This document shows positions 1 to 8,056 of a stretch of 38,004 nucleotides of DNA, piece after piece. Source of the stretch: an uncultured Caulobacterales bacterium (lineage in GTDB: Bacteria > Pseudomonadota > Alphaproteobacteria > Caulobacterales > Caulobacteraceae); assembly GCA_903858185.1 (NCBI GenBank), contig CAIOHT010000064.1:1-38004 (forward strand), given 5' to 3'. Every line of letters starts with the position of its first letter. Within the stretch, counting starts at the first letter, position 1. A program made the translations under genes and the position numbers. Under the pieces are notes generated by a model, which was given only the letters and a program-made list of their open reading frames with translations, searched no databases and was not told the DNA's origin.

Positions 1-606
1 GCGACGCCGTCCGGGGCGCCAATCAGGCCGGCTGGGCCACGTGCGGCGCCGGTCGCGTCCCGGGCGGCCGAAACCCCGCCTGCGCCGCCGACGGATCTCG
101 GTCAGCTCGCCAGTCGCCTCCAGAGGCCGGCCGCGCCTGTCGGCCGCCGTCTGCTGATCGGCGCTGTGGCGCTCGGGGTTGTGGCCCTGATCGCCGTCGC
201 CGCCGTCATGCTGTCCGAGCGGAACGCGCGGCTCGAGGCCGCCACGCCCCTTACGACGGCTGTGGCGCCGCCGGACCTCGCACCGTCAGCCGAGGAAGCG
301 GCGGCGGCGGCCCGCACGGCTGCCGAACCCGTCGCTGTAGACGCCCCGATCGACGCCCTGCCGAGTGCGCCGATCTATCGTGCGGCTACGCCACCCGCGC
401 CCTCTGCCGGCGCGGCGTCAGCCAGGCCCTCACCGGCGACGTCGGCTCCTGCGGTCATCGCGCCGGTCCCGCCGCCGCCCGCGGCTGTGGAGCTTCCGCC
501 CGTGGTCGAGGCGCCCCCGCCGCCCAGGCCGGCGCCGCCGCCTGCCTACGTCCGTCCGCCGGTCGATCCGGACGCCCCGATCGTCCTGCGGCGCGAGGAC
601 GGTTAG
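1..606 (+). CDS. Pro/Ala-rich single-pass membrane protein, 5' end missing
   Basis: The reading frame is open from the first base of the window to a TAG at 604-606, so the true start lies upstream. About 50 residues of Pro/Ala/Arg-rich sequence precede one hydrophobic segment (codons near 154-216, ending in the residues LIAVAAVML). After it come about 130 residues very rich in Pro and Ala, with VEAPPPP-like and PVDPDAP runs. This looks like a bitopic inner-membrane protein with a flexible, probably periplasmic tail. I see no enzymatic motif and do not recognise the family. Its last four bases overlap the end of the convergent dprA gene. The coding assignment rests on an uninterrupted frame with strong GC3 bias and a clear membrane segment; internal GTG or ATG codons could also serve as starts. 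Confidence 0.6.
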   Translation, partial: ATPSGAPIRPAGPRAAPVASRAAETPPAPPTDLGQLASRLQRPAAPVGRRLLIGAVALGVVALIAVAAVMLSERNARLEAATPLTTAVAPPDLAPSAEEAAAAARTAAEPVAVDAPIDALPSAPIYRAATPPAPSAGAASARPSPATSAPAVIAPVPPPPAAVELPPVVEAPPPPRPAPPPAYVRPPVDPDAPIVLRREDG

Positions 607-1688
607 GGCTCGCGCCGCGCGACCGTTCCGCCCGGCCCGAACTCGGCCAGGCCGGCCAGTGACAGTTCGACCAGGGCGGCGAACACTGCCGGGGCGGGAG
701 CTGCGGCCGCGCGCACCAGCTCGTCGATCGTGACCGGTGTGGGCGACAGCAGGGCCTCCAGGTGATCGCGCAGGCCGTCCGGCGGCGACTCGGCAGGGCC
801 GGACCAGCGCCGCCGCTCCCGCTCCCGCAGGCCGCCCAGACCCTCCAGCGTCCGCAGCACGTCCTCTGCGCCCTCACAGACCGTCGCGCCCTGACGCAGC
901 AGATCGTTGGTCCCGCGCGCCCGGGGATCCAGCGGCGAGCCCGGCACGGCCAGCACCTCGCGCCCCTGCTCGGCGGCCAGCCTTGCGGTGATCAGCGATC
1001 CGGACTTCAGCTCGGCCTCGACGACCACCACCGCCAGCGAAAGCCCGCTGATCAGGCGGTTGCGGCGGGGGAAATCGCGCGCCTGCGCACGATGATCGGG
1101 CGGGCTTTCGGATACGACCGCCCCGGCACGCGCAATCCGGGCGTGCAGGTCGGCGTGTTCAGGCGGATAGATGTCGCCGACCCCGCCGCCCAGGACCGCC
1201 ACTGTTCCGGTGGGCAGAGAGCCCTCGTGCGCCGCGCCGTCGATGCCTCGCGCCAGGCCCGAGACGACCAGCTTCCCCACATGGCCGAGGTCGGTGGCGA
1301 GGGTCCGCGCGAACCGCTGGCCCGCGGCGGAGGCGACGCGGGTGCCGACGACGGCCACGGCCTGGCGGGTCAAGATGCCCGCGTCGCCCAGCACCCAGAT
1401 CAGGGGTGGCGGCGGATCGAGGGCTGCCAGCAGGGGCGGGAAGGCGGGGTCGGCCCCACAGATCAGCCGGGCGCCGAGGCGGTCGCCGGCCTCGAGTTCG
1501 CGCTGCGCTTCCGCCCGGGTGGGGATGTCCACAGCGCGCCGCGCAAGGTCGGGCAGGGCGTCCACGGCAGCCGACGCGGAGCCACACCTCTGAAGCAGAT
1601 GTTCGAAGGCCACCGGTCCGACGTTCGGGGTTCTGGCCAGACGCAGCCAGGCGACCCGTTCGACGTCGGACAGCGGCCCCGCCGTCAC
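603..1688 (-). CDS. dprA: DNA-processing protein DprA (Smf)
   Basis: DprA binds incoming single-stranded DNA in natural transformation and loads RecA onto it in the cytoplasm. The 361-residue protein has the expected layout: an N-terminal helical (SAM-like) segment with TPNVGP, a Rossmann-like DprA domain, and a C-terminal winged-helix segment from about residue 300. Diagnostic motifs are SGLARGIDGAAH, FPRRNRLISGLS, the SGSLITA loop and AVPGSPLDPRARGTN. The start is a GTG whose bases overlap the plsY stop (GTGA), indicating translational coupling at the 3' end of the pyrB-pyrC-plsY run. In many alphaproteobacteria topA follows dprA. Here an unrelated gene converges on it with a 4-base overlap. 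Confidence 0.96.
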   Translation of the reverse strand: MTAGPLSDVERVAWLRLARTPNVGPVAFEHLLQRCGSASAAVDALPDLARRAVDIPTRAEAQRELEAGDRLGARLICGADPAFPPLLAALDPPPPLIWVLGDAGILTRQAVAVVGTRVASAAGQRFARTLATDLGHVGKLVVSGLARGIDGAAHEGSLPTGTVAVLGGGVGDIYPPEHADLHARIARAGAVVSESPPDHRAQARDFPRRNRLISGLSLAVVVVEAELKSGSLITARLAAEQGREVLAVPGSPLDPRARGTNDLLRQGATVCEGAEDVLRTLEGLGGLRERERRRWSGPAESPPDGLRDHLEALLSPTPVTIDELVRAAAAPAPAVFAALVELSLAGLAEFGPGGTVARREP

Positions 1689-2335
1689 GCGTCGGGGGTC
1701 GGGGGTGCGGCCTCCGCCTTCTTTGCGCCGATCTTCGGCTCCTCGCCCTTGAGCAGGCGACGGATGTTTTCATGGTGGCGGATGAAGATGAGCACCGCCA
1801 TCACGGCGGCCAGGACGACGATCGGTCGGGGCGCATCGACGGCGAACGCGAACAGAGGGGCAAGAGCCGCCGCAGTCAGGGCCGCCAGCGACGACATCCG
1901 GAACAGGAAGGCCATGGCGATCCAGGTCAGGCCGGCGAGCGCCCCGACCGGGAACGCTGCTGACAGCAGGACGCCGTAGAAGGTGGCCACGCCCTTGCCG
2001 CCGTTGAACTTCAGCCAGACGGGGAACAGGTGGCCGACGAAGGCGCTGCCGCCTGCCAGCGCGATCATCGCCGGGCTGCCGTTGGTCAGGAGATGGGTCA
2101 GCAGCACTGCCAGCGCGCCCTTGCCGGCGTCGCCGATCAGAGTGATCGCAGCCAGGTCCTTGCGTCCCGAGCGCAGGACATTGGTCGCGCCGATGTTGCC
2201 GGAGCCGATCTTGCGGATATCCCCCGCGCCACCGAGGCGCGTGGCGATCAGGCCGAACGGGATCGAGCCGAGAAGGTAGCCCCCCGCCACGACCAGGCCG
2301 ATTGTCAGCCAGACTGCGCTCGCCAGAGATTCCAT
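1685..2335 (-). CDS. plsY: Acyl-phosphate:glycerol-3-phosphate acyltransferase PlsY
   Basis: PlsY transfers an acyl group from acyl-phosphate to glycerol 3-phosphate, the first step of phospholipid synthesis in the inner membrane. The 216-residue protein is very hydrophobic with several membrane segments. It carries the family loops GSIPFG near the N-terminus, then GSGNIGATNVLR, then the HLFPVWLKFNGGKGVAT block. The ATG at 2333-2335 is chosen because GAGGG lies 6 bases upstream; a TTG four codons earlier would add MRAT. The stop overlaps the dprA start by 4 bases. An extra hydrophilic tail rich in Lys, Glu and Ala follows the last membrane helix (about residues 190-216). Confidence 0.96.
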   Translation of the reverse strand: MESLASAVWLTIGLVVAGGYLLGSIPFGLIATRLGGAGDIRKIGSGNIGATNVLRSGRKDLAAITLIGDAGKGALAVLLTHLLTNGSPAMIALAGGSAFVGHLFPVWLKFNGGKGVATFYGVLLSAAFPVGALAGLTWIAMAFLFRMSSLAALTAAALAPLFAFAVDAPRPIVVLAAVMAVLIFIRHHENIRRLLKGEEPKIGAKKAEAAPPTPDA

Positions 2336-2383
2336 GGTCGCCCTCAATACGCGTTATAGTTGTTTTTGTCTTGTCCTTTGACG

Positions 2384-2818
2384 CTAACGCGCGTCGGGCG
2401 AGGAGTCATGCCCTGACGCGAGCTGGCGGATGAGGCCCGGCAGAAAGAGCATAGGCCAGAGCAGCAGCGCCAGATTGGGCAGGAACCAGGCCGGATAAAA
2501 CTCGCCCAACAGGGTCCAGTACGCGACCGCCATGCCGCCGGCGACCATGGTCAGGATCAGTGAGATCAAGGCCAGTGGCCGCCAGATCGGTCGTCCCAGA
2601 CGGCTGGCGCGAACAGCAGCCAGTCCGATCACCGAGAAGGCGATGTCGAGCGGAAAGAACGACCAGTTCCAGGCGATGACGGCCGGATCATGGGCGTTCG
2701 CGTAGAGCAGGTCGGCAGGGATGTGGATCAGGCCGATCCTGTCGAGGCCGGAGACAGTCCAGTAGGCGATGAACAGCCAGTCCGTGACGGTCAGGGCAAT
2801 GGCGAGCGATCGAGGCAA
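2384..2818 (-). CDS. Small four-helix membrane protein, possibly DUF5360/YvaD-like
   Basis: A 144-residue protein with about four hydrophobic segments (near residues 5-25, 45-68, 80-103 and 113-132) and a short charged tail. The sequence DWLFIAYWTVSGL at the N-terminus and the helix pattern resemble the small YvaD/DUF5360 family, but I cannot confirm this by search. The first codon of the open frame is TTG, 5 bases downstream of the pyrC-like stop, with no convincing Shine-Dalgarno. There is no early in-frame ATG, so the start is uncertain. It sits between the pyrC-like gene and plsY on the same strand and is probably co-transcribed. No function can be proposed. Confidence 0.7.
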   Translation of the reverse strand: MPRSLAIALTVTDWLFIAYWTVSGLDRIGLIHIPADLLYANAHDPAVIAWNWSFFPLDIAFSVIGLAAVRASRLGRPIWRPLALISLILTMVAGGMAVAYWTLLGEFYPAWFLPNLALLLWPMLFLPGLIRQLASGHDSSPDAR

Positions 2819-2823
2819 CCTGA

Positions 2824-4125
2824 CTACTCGGCCGCCCGGAACACCGTCTTCCCCGCCACCACGGTCCGGAGCACCTGCCCCTGCAGTCTCCGGCCGTCGA
2901 AGGGTGAGTTCTTGGACTTCGACGCGAGCCGATCGGCGTCGATGATTACCGGGGCGCCGAGATCACAGAGAACCAGGTCGGCCGGCGCGCCCGGGGTCAG
3001 CCGACCGCTCGTCAACCCAAGGAACCGCGCCGGCGCGAGGGTCACGGCGCGGATCAGGTCCAGCAGCGGCGCGCGCCCGTCGTGATGGAGCGCCAGCAGG
3101 GCCGGCAGCAGGGTTTCGAGCCCGACGCCGCCGGGCGCGGCCTCGTCAAACGGCAGGCGTTTGTCTTCGGCCGGGGCCGGGGTGTGCGCCGAGACGACGA
3201 TGTCCACCAGACCGGACGCCAGCGCCTCGATCAGCGCCTGGCGGTCATCCTCGCTGCGCAGCGGCGGGACCAGCTTGGCGAAGGTGCGATAGTCGCCGAT
3301 GTCCAGTTCGTTGAAGCTCAGGTGGTTGATCGAGGCCGTGGCCGTGACCCTCACGCCGCGCGCCTTGGCCCGGGCCAGAGCCTCCAGGGCGCCGGCGCTG
3401 GTGATCTGGTCGACCAGCAGGTGGGCGCCGGTCAGTTCGGCCAGCGCCAGGTCCCGCTCCAGCCCGATCCGCTCGGCCATCACCGGGCCTGCAGGCAGGC
3501 CGAGGCGGCCGGCGAACTCGCCTTCTGTCGCCGCTGCACCCTTTGTCAGCCAGGGATCGACCGGGCGATGGGCGACCGCCATGTTGAAGGTCTTCGCGTA
3601 GGCCATCACCCGGCGCATTACGCGGCTGTCGACCACGGCGTGGTCGACGTCGGTGACGTAGACGCAGCCGGCCTCGCGCATCAGGCCGATCTCGGCGATC
3701 TGCTCGCCCTTCAGGCCCTTGGTCGCGGCGCCGGCGCAGAGAATGCGGGCCGCCTCAATGTCGCGGGCGCGGCGCAGGATGAAGTCGACCACCGAGGGGT
3801 CATCGACCGCCGGGTCGGTGTCGGGCTGCACGACGAAGCTGGTCACGCCGCCGGCTGCGGCGGCCTGGGCGGCCGAGCGAAGCGTCTCGCGGGTCTCCGC
3901 GCCGGGCTCGCCGGTCTTGACCCGCAGGTCGATCAGGCCCGGCGCCAGCAGGTGGCCGCCGCAGTCGATGACCTGAACATCGCCTGACAGGTTGCTGATA
4001 TCCTTGCCCTTCGAGACATCCGCGATGGTCTCTCCCGAGACCACCAGGGCGCCGGGACCATCATAGCCGCTCTCCGGGTCGAGGAGCCGGGCGTTCTGGA
4101 AGGCGAGGGGGCGAGGGCGGGTCAT
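2824..4125 (-). CDS. pyrC: Dihydroorotase-like protein, probably catalytically inactive (PyrC'/PyrX type)
   Basis: The 433-residue protein has the amidohydrolase fold of class I dihydroorotase and sits directly after pyrB. The active-site residues are gone. The HxH metal ligands normally in GLIDxHxH read R68 and K70 (GLIDLRVK). The His of the usual HVST motif reads D239. The DHAPH block carrying the catalytic Asp reads HTPAP (314-318). Structural motifs such as GLETLLPALL persist. In Pseudomonas and relatives, such inactive homologues (PyrC') are required structural partners of the PyrB trimer, forming a dodecameric aspartate transcarbamoylase. I infer the same role. A true dihydroorotase should be encoded elsewhere. 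The start ATG shares one base with the pyrB stop (TGATG), which fits a stoichiometric complex. Confidence 0.92.
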   Translation of the reverse strand: MTRPRPLAFQNARLLDPESGYDGPGALVVSGETIADVSKGKDISNLSGDVQVIDCGGHLLAPGLIDLRVKTGEPGAETRETLRSAAQAAAAGGVTSFVVQPDTDPAVDDPSVVDFILRRARDIEAARILCAGAATKGLKGEQIAEIGLMREAGCVYVTDVDHAVVDSRVMRRVMAYAKTFNMAVAHRPVDPWLTKGAAATEGEFAGRLGLPAGPVMAERIGLERDLALAELTGAHLLVDQITSAGALEALARAKARGVRVTATASINHLSFNELDIGDYRTFAKLVPPLRSEDDRQALIEALASGLVDIVVSAHTPAPAEDKRLPFDEAAPGGVGLETLLPALLALHHDGRAPLLDLIRAVTLAPARFLGLTSGRLTPGAPADLVLCDLGAPVIIDADRLASKSKNSPFDGRRLQGQVLRTVVAGKTVFRAAE

Positions 4126-5102
4126 CAGCTGTTGTCCAGCCGGGCGGCGAGCGAGGCCAGCACGGCCATCCGGGCAGCGACGCCCATCTCGACCTGGTCC
4201 TGGATCAGGCTGACGGCGGGATCGTCGGCCACGTCGGAGTCGATCTCGACACCTCGGTTCATCGGGCCAGGGTGCATCACCTTCACGCCACCCGAGGCTG
4301 CCTTGAGTTTCTCGCGATCGAGGCCCCAGAAGCGGAAATACTCGCGGGTCGAGGGGACCAGCGCGCCCTGCATCCGCTCCAGCTGGAGTCGCAGCATCAT
4401 CACCACGTCGGCGCCGGCGATGCCCTTTTCCAGGTCGTGATAGACCGTCGCGCCCCAGTATTCGGCGCCGGCGGGCATCAGGGTCGGGGGACCGACGAGG
4501 CGAACTTCCGCGCCGAGGATATTGAGAAGGTTGACGTTCGAGCGCGCGACGCGGCTGTGCATCACGTCGCCGCAGATGGCCACGGTCAGGCCGGCGACAT
4601 GGCCGAACGCCCGGCGCATCGACAGGGCGTCGAGCAGCGCCTGGGTCGGATGCTCATGCTGACCGTCGCCGGCGTTGATCACGCTGCAGCCGACCTTCTG
4701 CGACAGCAGGGCCGCCGCACCGGACGAGGCGTGCCGCACGACCAGCAGGTCCGGCTGCATGGCGTTGAGGGTCACGGCCGTGTCGATCAGGGTCTCGCCC
4801 TTGGCCACAGAGCTGGTCTTGACGCTCATGTTCATGACGTCGGCGCCCAGCCGCTTGCCGGCCAGCTCGAAACTGGCCTGGGTGCGGGTCGAATTCTCGA
4901 AGAACAGGTTCATCAAGGTGCGACCCTTGAGCAGGTCGAGCTTCTTGGTGGTCTGCCGGTTCAGCGCGACGAATCCATCCGCCAGATCGAGCAGCTGCTG
5001 CGCCTCGACGACGTTGACATCCATGGCGGACAGGAAATGGCGGCGGGGGAAGGGGAAGGTCCGTGCGCGGACGTCATCAATTCCCGGGGCGAAAGCCGTC
5101 AT
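4125..5102 (-). CDS. pyrB: Aspartate carbamoyltransferase catalytic subunit
   Basis: PyrB condenses carbamoyl phosphate with aspartate to N-carbamoyl-aspartate, the committed step of pyrimidine synthesis. The 325-residue protein carries all signature motifs: the carbamoyl-phosphate loop FENSTRTQ (residues 69-75), the Ser/Lys loop with VAKGET around K101, RH at 123-124, HPTQ at 151-154, and HPGPMNRG near residue 280. The ATG at 5100-5102 opens the longest frame; a second Met at residue 27 is a less likely start. No pyrI regulatory gene follows. Instead the inactive dihydroorotase homologue follows with a 1-base overlap, as in pyrBC' systems. Confidence 0.97.
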   Translation of the reverse strand: MTAFAPGIDDVRARTFPFPRRHFLSAMDVNVVEAQQLLDLADGFVALNRQTTKKLDLLKGRTLMNLFFENSTRTQASFELAGKRLGADVMNMSVKTSSVAKGETLIDTAVTLNAMQPDLLVVRHASSGAAALLSQKVGCSVINAGDGQHEHPTQALLDALSMRRAFGHVAGLTVAICGDVMHSRVARSNVNLLNILGAEVRLVGPPTLMPAGAEYWGATVYHDLEKGIAGADVVMMLRLQLERMQGALVPSTREYFRFWGLDREKLKAASGGVKVMHPGPMNRGVEIDSDVADDPAVSLIQDQVEMGVAARMAVLASLAARLDNS

Positions 5103-5144
5103 AAGCCGTGGTCATACGGGATGAGGGCGGGGGCGCCAACAGAT

Positions 5145-5167
5145 TCCCTCTCCCGTTGGGAGAGGGA
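5145..5167. repeat. Perfect 10-bp inverted repeat; dispersed CTCTCCC/GGGAGAG palindrome
   Basis: TCCCTCTCCC and GGGAGAGGGA are separated by three bases, directly after the stop of the AEC transporter gene and before pyrB. The same CTCTCCC/GGGAGAG core occurs twice more at 7195-7348, so this is a member of a dispersed intergenic repeat family. There is no U-tract, so termination would have to rely on the hairpin alone. Confidence 0.75.
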
Positions 5168-6088
5168 TCATCTGACGTGGAACACCATCAGCAGCAGCGG
5201 GATGGTCACCAGGCTGGCGGCGGTGGTGAAGGCGACGATGCCGGCCATCAGGGGGGCGTCACCGCCCATCTGGCGGGCCAGCACGTAGGATGCGGCGGCG
5301 CCGGGCGCTGAACCGACCAGCAGGGCCACGCCCTGGGCGGTCTCGTCGCCCCCGGCAAGTCGACAGAGGCCCCACATCAGCACTGGCAGCACCAGCAGCT
5401 TCACCGCGCTGACCGAGGCGATCAGCCAGCGGCGGCTGTGGACGTAGGCGAAGCTCAGGCCGGCCCCGGCCACCACCAGGCCCATGGTCAGGGCGGCGGT
5501 GGACAGCAGGTCGATGGTGCTCATCAGCACAGGCCACTGCGGGACTTTCAGCACGTTGAACAGCGCCCCGACCGCGCAGCCCCACAACACAGGGTTCTGG
5601 GCCAGTCCGCGCAAGGCCGTGCGCAACCCGCCGCCCTGGCCCTCGCCCCATTTGCTCATGACCAGCACGCAGATGACGTTGATGGCCGGAATCAGGGCGC
5701 CCATGATCATCGCGCCGAGGCCCGCGCCCTCCCTGCCGAACACCAGCGCCGCCAGCGGCAGGAAGACGAAGGTGTTCCAGCGCAGGCAGCCCTGGAACAC
5801 GCTCGTGTAAGCCGGATCGGGAATGCGGATCAGCGGCTTGGCGAGCAGGGCGACCAGCGCGACCGTCGCCATGCCGCCGACTGTTCCGATGGCGAGCGGA
5901 CCTGCCGACAGACTGCCGAAGTCGGCCTTCCACACTGCCGGCATCAGGAAGCCCGGATAGAAGACGAAATAGGTCAGCCGCTCGATCGGTGGCCAGCTGA
6001 CCTCGGGGATGAACTTCGACGCCTTCAGGCCCCAGCCCAGGGCGATCATGGCGAAGACGGGCAGGACCCCGAGGAGAATGGCGCTCAT
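5168..6088 (-). CDS. AEC (auxin efflux carrier) family transporter
   Basis: A 306-residue integral membrane protein with about ten hydrophobic segments in the N5/C5 arrangement of the AEC/bile-acid-transporter superfamily. It begins MSAILLGVLPVFAMIALGWG and has the family's Pro/Asn-rich elements in the middle of helices (GALIPAINVICV) and GSAPGAAASYVLARQMGGDA near the end. Members export small carboxylates or other anions. The substrate here cannot be deduced. The open frame extends 60 codons upstream, but that stretch is Arg/Pro-rich and overlaps the divergent promoter region, so the ATG at 6086-6088 is taken as start. It is divergent from the oxidoreductase gene with 97 bases between them. 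Confidence 0.88.
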   Translation of the reverse strand: MSAILLGVLPVFAMIALGWGLKASKFIPEVSWPPIERLTYFVFYPGFLMPAVWKADFGSLSAGPLAIGTVGGMATVALVALLAKPLIRIPDPAYTSVFQGCLRWNTFVFLPLAALVFGREGAGLGAMIMGALIPAINVICVLVMSKWGEGQGGGLRTALRGLAQNPVLWGCAVGALFNVLKVPQWPVLMSTIDLLSTAALTMGLVVAGAGLSFAYVHSRRWLIASVSAVKLLVLPVLMWGLCRLAGGDETAQGVALLVGSAPGAAASYVLARQMGGDAPLMAGIVAFTTAASLVTIPLLLMVFHVR

Positions 6089-6185
6089 GGCGGTGTTGGG
6101 TAGCGGGCGAGGCGGGCGCTGTCGACGCATGACAACGCCGCCCGGCTCATGTTGAGTGCGATCAACGAACAGAGGAAACGCCGCC

Positions 6186-7187
6186 ATGACCGCCAATCGC
6201 CAGATCGTCCTCGCGCAGCTGCCAGGGGGCGACCATCTCGGTCCGCAGCATTTCCGGCTCAACACCACCGAAGCCGGGACGCCGGGCGACGGCCAGGTGC
6301 TGCTGAAGATCCTCTATGTCAGCCTGGACGCCGCCAACCGCGCCTGGATGCAGGGCGCGACCTATCGCGCGGCCATCGAAGCGGGCGACGTCATGGCCGG
6401 CGGGGCCCTGGCGGAGGTGGTGGCCTCAAACGTCGCCCATCTGGCGCCTGGCGACCTCGTCTTCGCCGACACTGGCTGGCAGGAATACGCCGTGCTGCCG
6501 GCGAAACATCTGGCGAAAATCCCGCGCATGGAGCCGCTCACCCATCTGCTGAGCGTCTATGGCGTGGCCGGGCTGACCGCCTATCACGGGCTGCTGGAGT
6601 GCGGCGCGCCCAAGGCCGGGGAGACGGTGGTGGTCTCGGCCGCTGCCGGGTCGGTGGGCTCGATCGTCGGGCAGATCGCGAAGATCAAGGGCTGCCGGGT
6701 GATCGGCATCGCCGGCGGCAAGGCCAAGGGCCAGCTGCTGGTCGACGAGCTCGGGTTCGACGCGGTGATCGACTACAAGGCCGAGAATGTCCGCAAGGCC
6801 CTGCGCGCGGCGGCGCCGAACGGGGTCGACGTCTATTTCGACAACACTGGCGGCGACATTCTCGAAGCGGCCCTGTTCAACATGAACACCCACGGCCGCA
6901 TCGCCTGTTGCGGCGCGGTTTCGCAGTACGACGGCGCGGCCCCGCCGCATGGCCCGCGCGGCGTCCCCGGCCTGATCGTCACCAAGCGCCTGACCATGCG
7001 CGGCTTCATCGTCAGCGACTTCGCGGCGAACGACGCCCAGGCGCTTAAGGACCTGCAGGGCTGGGTGGCGGATGGATCGCTGAAGGTCCGCGAGGATGTG
7101 CTGGAGGGGCTGGAGAGTTTGCCCGGTGCGCTCGTGGGGCTGCTGGCAGGGGAGAATGTCGGGAAGCGGATGGTGCGGGTGGCTTGA
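6186..7187 (+). CDS. NADP-dependent medium-chain oxidoreductase (leukotriene B4 dehydrogenase/CurA-like)
   Basis: The 333-residue protein belongs to the zinc-independent medium-chain reductases that reduce alpha,beta-unsaturated carbonyl compounds with NADPH. Visible elements are the N-terminal GroES-like part ending in LFADTGWQEYAVLP-like sequence, the YGVAGLTAYHGLLECG block, the nucleotide loop SAAAGSVGSIVGQIAKIKG, and VDVYFDNTGGDILEAAL. The family normally has ASGAVG at the loop; here it reads AAAGSVG. The start ATG at 6186 is preceded by AGAGGAAA at suitable distance. The physiological substrate is unknown. It lies alone on the plus strand, divergent from the AEC gene, so a shared promoter region is likely. 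Confidence 0.9.
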   Translation: MTANRQIVLAQLPGGDHLGPQHFRLNTTEAGTPGDGQVLLKILYVSLDAANRAWMQGATYRAAIEAGDVMAGGALAEVVASNVAHLAPGDLVFADTGWQEYAVLPAKHLAKIPRMEPLTHLLSVYGVAGLTAYHGLLECGAPKAGETVVVSAAAGSVGSIVGQIAKIKGCRVIGIAGGKAKGQLLVDELGFDAVIDYKAENVRKALRAAAPNGVDVYFDNTGGDILEAALFNMNTHGRIACCGAVSQYDGAAPPHGPRGVPGLIVTKRLTMRGFIVSDFAANDAQALKDLQGWVADGSLKVREDVLEGLESLPGALVGLLAGENVGKRMVRVA

Positions 7188-7194
7188 GCCAACT

Positions 7195-7243
7195 TCCTCT
7201 CCCGGAGGGAGAGGTGGCCCGGCGGAGCCGGGTCGGAGAGGGA
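7195..7243. repeat. Dispersed intergenic palindromic repeat, copy A
   Basis: This 49-base element starts with a CCTCTCCC-ggag-GGAGAGG hairpin, continues with a GGCCCGGC-GGA-GCCGGGTC hairpin and ends with GGAGAGGGA. It is the partner, in opposite orientation, of the element at 7299-7348. It fills the gap between the convergent oxidoreductase and ruvX genes and may act as a bidirectional transcription block. Confidence 0.7.
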
Positions 7244-7298
7244 CGATCCGGTGTTGGAGGCCTGAACCGTCGGTGGGCCGGCGTTTTCCACCGGCGCC

Positions 7299-7348
7299 TC
7301 CCTCTCCACCATGCTCCGCATGGTCCCCCTCTCCCTCCGGGAGAGGAG
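7299..7348. repeat. Dispersed intergenic palindromic repeat, copy B (inverted)
   Basis: Read on the minus strand this copy has the same outer parts as the element at 7195-7243 (CTCTCCC-ggag-GGAGAGG first, GGAGAGGGA last). Its middle hairpin differs: ACCATGC-gga-GCATGGT replaces the GGCCCGGC/GCCGGGTC pair. The changed stem keeps its pairing, which suggests selection on structure. It ends three bases before the ruvX stop. Confidence 0.7.
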
Positions 7349-7350
7349 TG

Positions 7351-7821
7351 TTATTGGGCGTTCCGCAATCGCTCCAGCGCCCCCTGGAGGATCCAGGCGG
7401 CCGCCATCTTGTCGATGACCTCGGCGCGGCGCTTGCGGTTGACGTCGTGCTCCTCGATCAGCACCCGGGTCACGGCGGCCGTCGACAGCCGCTCGTCCCA
7501 GAAGGCGATCGGGATGTCCTTCAGCCGCAGCAGGTTGCGCGCCAGGGCCCGATTGGACTGGCAGCGGACGCCCTCGGTGCCGTCCATGTTGACCGGCAGG
7601 CCGATAACGATACCCATCGCCCCGCGGCTCTCCATCAGCTTGAACAGCTGGTTGGCGTCGTCGGTGAATTTGGTGCGGTGGATCAGGTCGAGCGGGCTCG
7701 CCACTGTGCGGGTGACGTCCGAGACCGCCACCCCGATGGTCTTCTCGCCGGGGTCCAGTCCCACGACCGGCGCATAGGCGGGGAGGGCGGCGGGCAGGGC
7801 GAGGATGTCGAGGATGGGCAT
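7351..7821 (-). CDS. ruvX: Holliday-junction resolvase-like RNase RuvX (YqgF)
   Basis: RuvX is a RuvC-fold nuclease essential in many bacteria and linked to pre-16S rRNA 5' maturation. The 156-residue protein shows the fold's acidic residues: D23 in VVGLDPGEKTIGVAVSD, the Glu of WDERLST, and the Asp of EVIDKMAAAWILQ. The block GIVIGLPVNMDGTEG is also typical. The ATG at 7819-7821 is chosen because the upstream extension MGSREVGNRGR is unlike the family's N-terminus. The protein carries about 15 extra hydrophobic N-terminal residues before the first strand, which is common in alphaproteobacteria. It is transcribed away from gatCAB. Confidence 0.94.
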   Translation of the reverse strand: MPILDILALPAALPAYAPVVGLDPGEKTIGVAVSDVTRTVASPLDLIHRTKFTDDANQLFKLMESRGAMGIVIGLPVNMDGTEGVRCQSNRALARNLLRLKDIPIAFWDERLSTAAVTRVLIEEHDVNRKRRAEVIDKMAAAWILQGALERLRNAQ

Positions 7822-7857
7822 GCGCCCTCTATTACCGACTTCGCGGCTGCCCACCTA

Positions 7858-7953
7858 CTGTCATCGCGGACGGCGGAGCCGATCCGGGACCCAGATTCTG
7901 CCTGGATTCAATCTGGCTCCCGGATAGCCGCTGCGCGGCTTCCGGGATGACAG
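7858..7953. repeat. 96-base intergenic palindromic element with CTGTCATC/GATGACAG ends
   Basis: The element is bounded by CTGTCATC and its exact reverse complement GATGACAG. Inside are further paired blocks: ATCCGGGA with TCCCGGAT, CCAGATT with AATCTGG, and a local AGCCGCTGCGCGGCT palindrome. The nested symmetry and its position between the ruvX and gatC 5' ends are typical of small non-autonomous or REP-like repeats scattered in alphaproteobacterial genomes. It contains no gene. Confidence 0.75.
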
Positions 7954-8000
7954 TGTTGGGACATTGGGCTTCCGCAATCAGCCTGATGGGGCCGAATGGC

Positions 8001-8028
8001 TTGCTTTTTGTGTGCGGTGGCGGCTAAC
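8001..8028 (+). promoter_or_regulatory. Probable housekeeping promoter for gatCAB
   Basis: TTGCTT at 8001-8006 and GCTAAC at 8023-8028 are separated by 16 bases. The GCTA-type -10 is typical of Caulobacter sigma-73 promoters. The gatC Shine-Dalgarno (AAAGGAGG, 8044-8051) and ATG at 8057 follow at plausible distances. This is motif-based only. Confidence 0.4.
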
Positions 8029-8056
8029 CCGCACGTTCGAAACAAAGGAGGCCACG

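Noticed and set aside
603..606. Possible missing topA downstream of dprA
   Set aside because: Gene order dprA-topA is common but not universal, so its absence here is only a local rearrangement and not evidence of loss.
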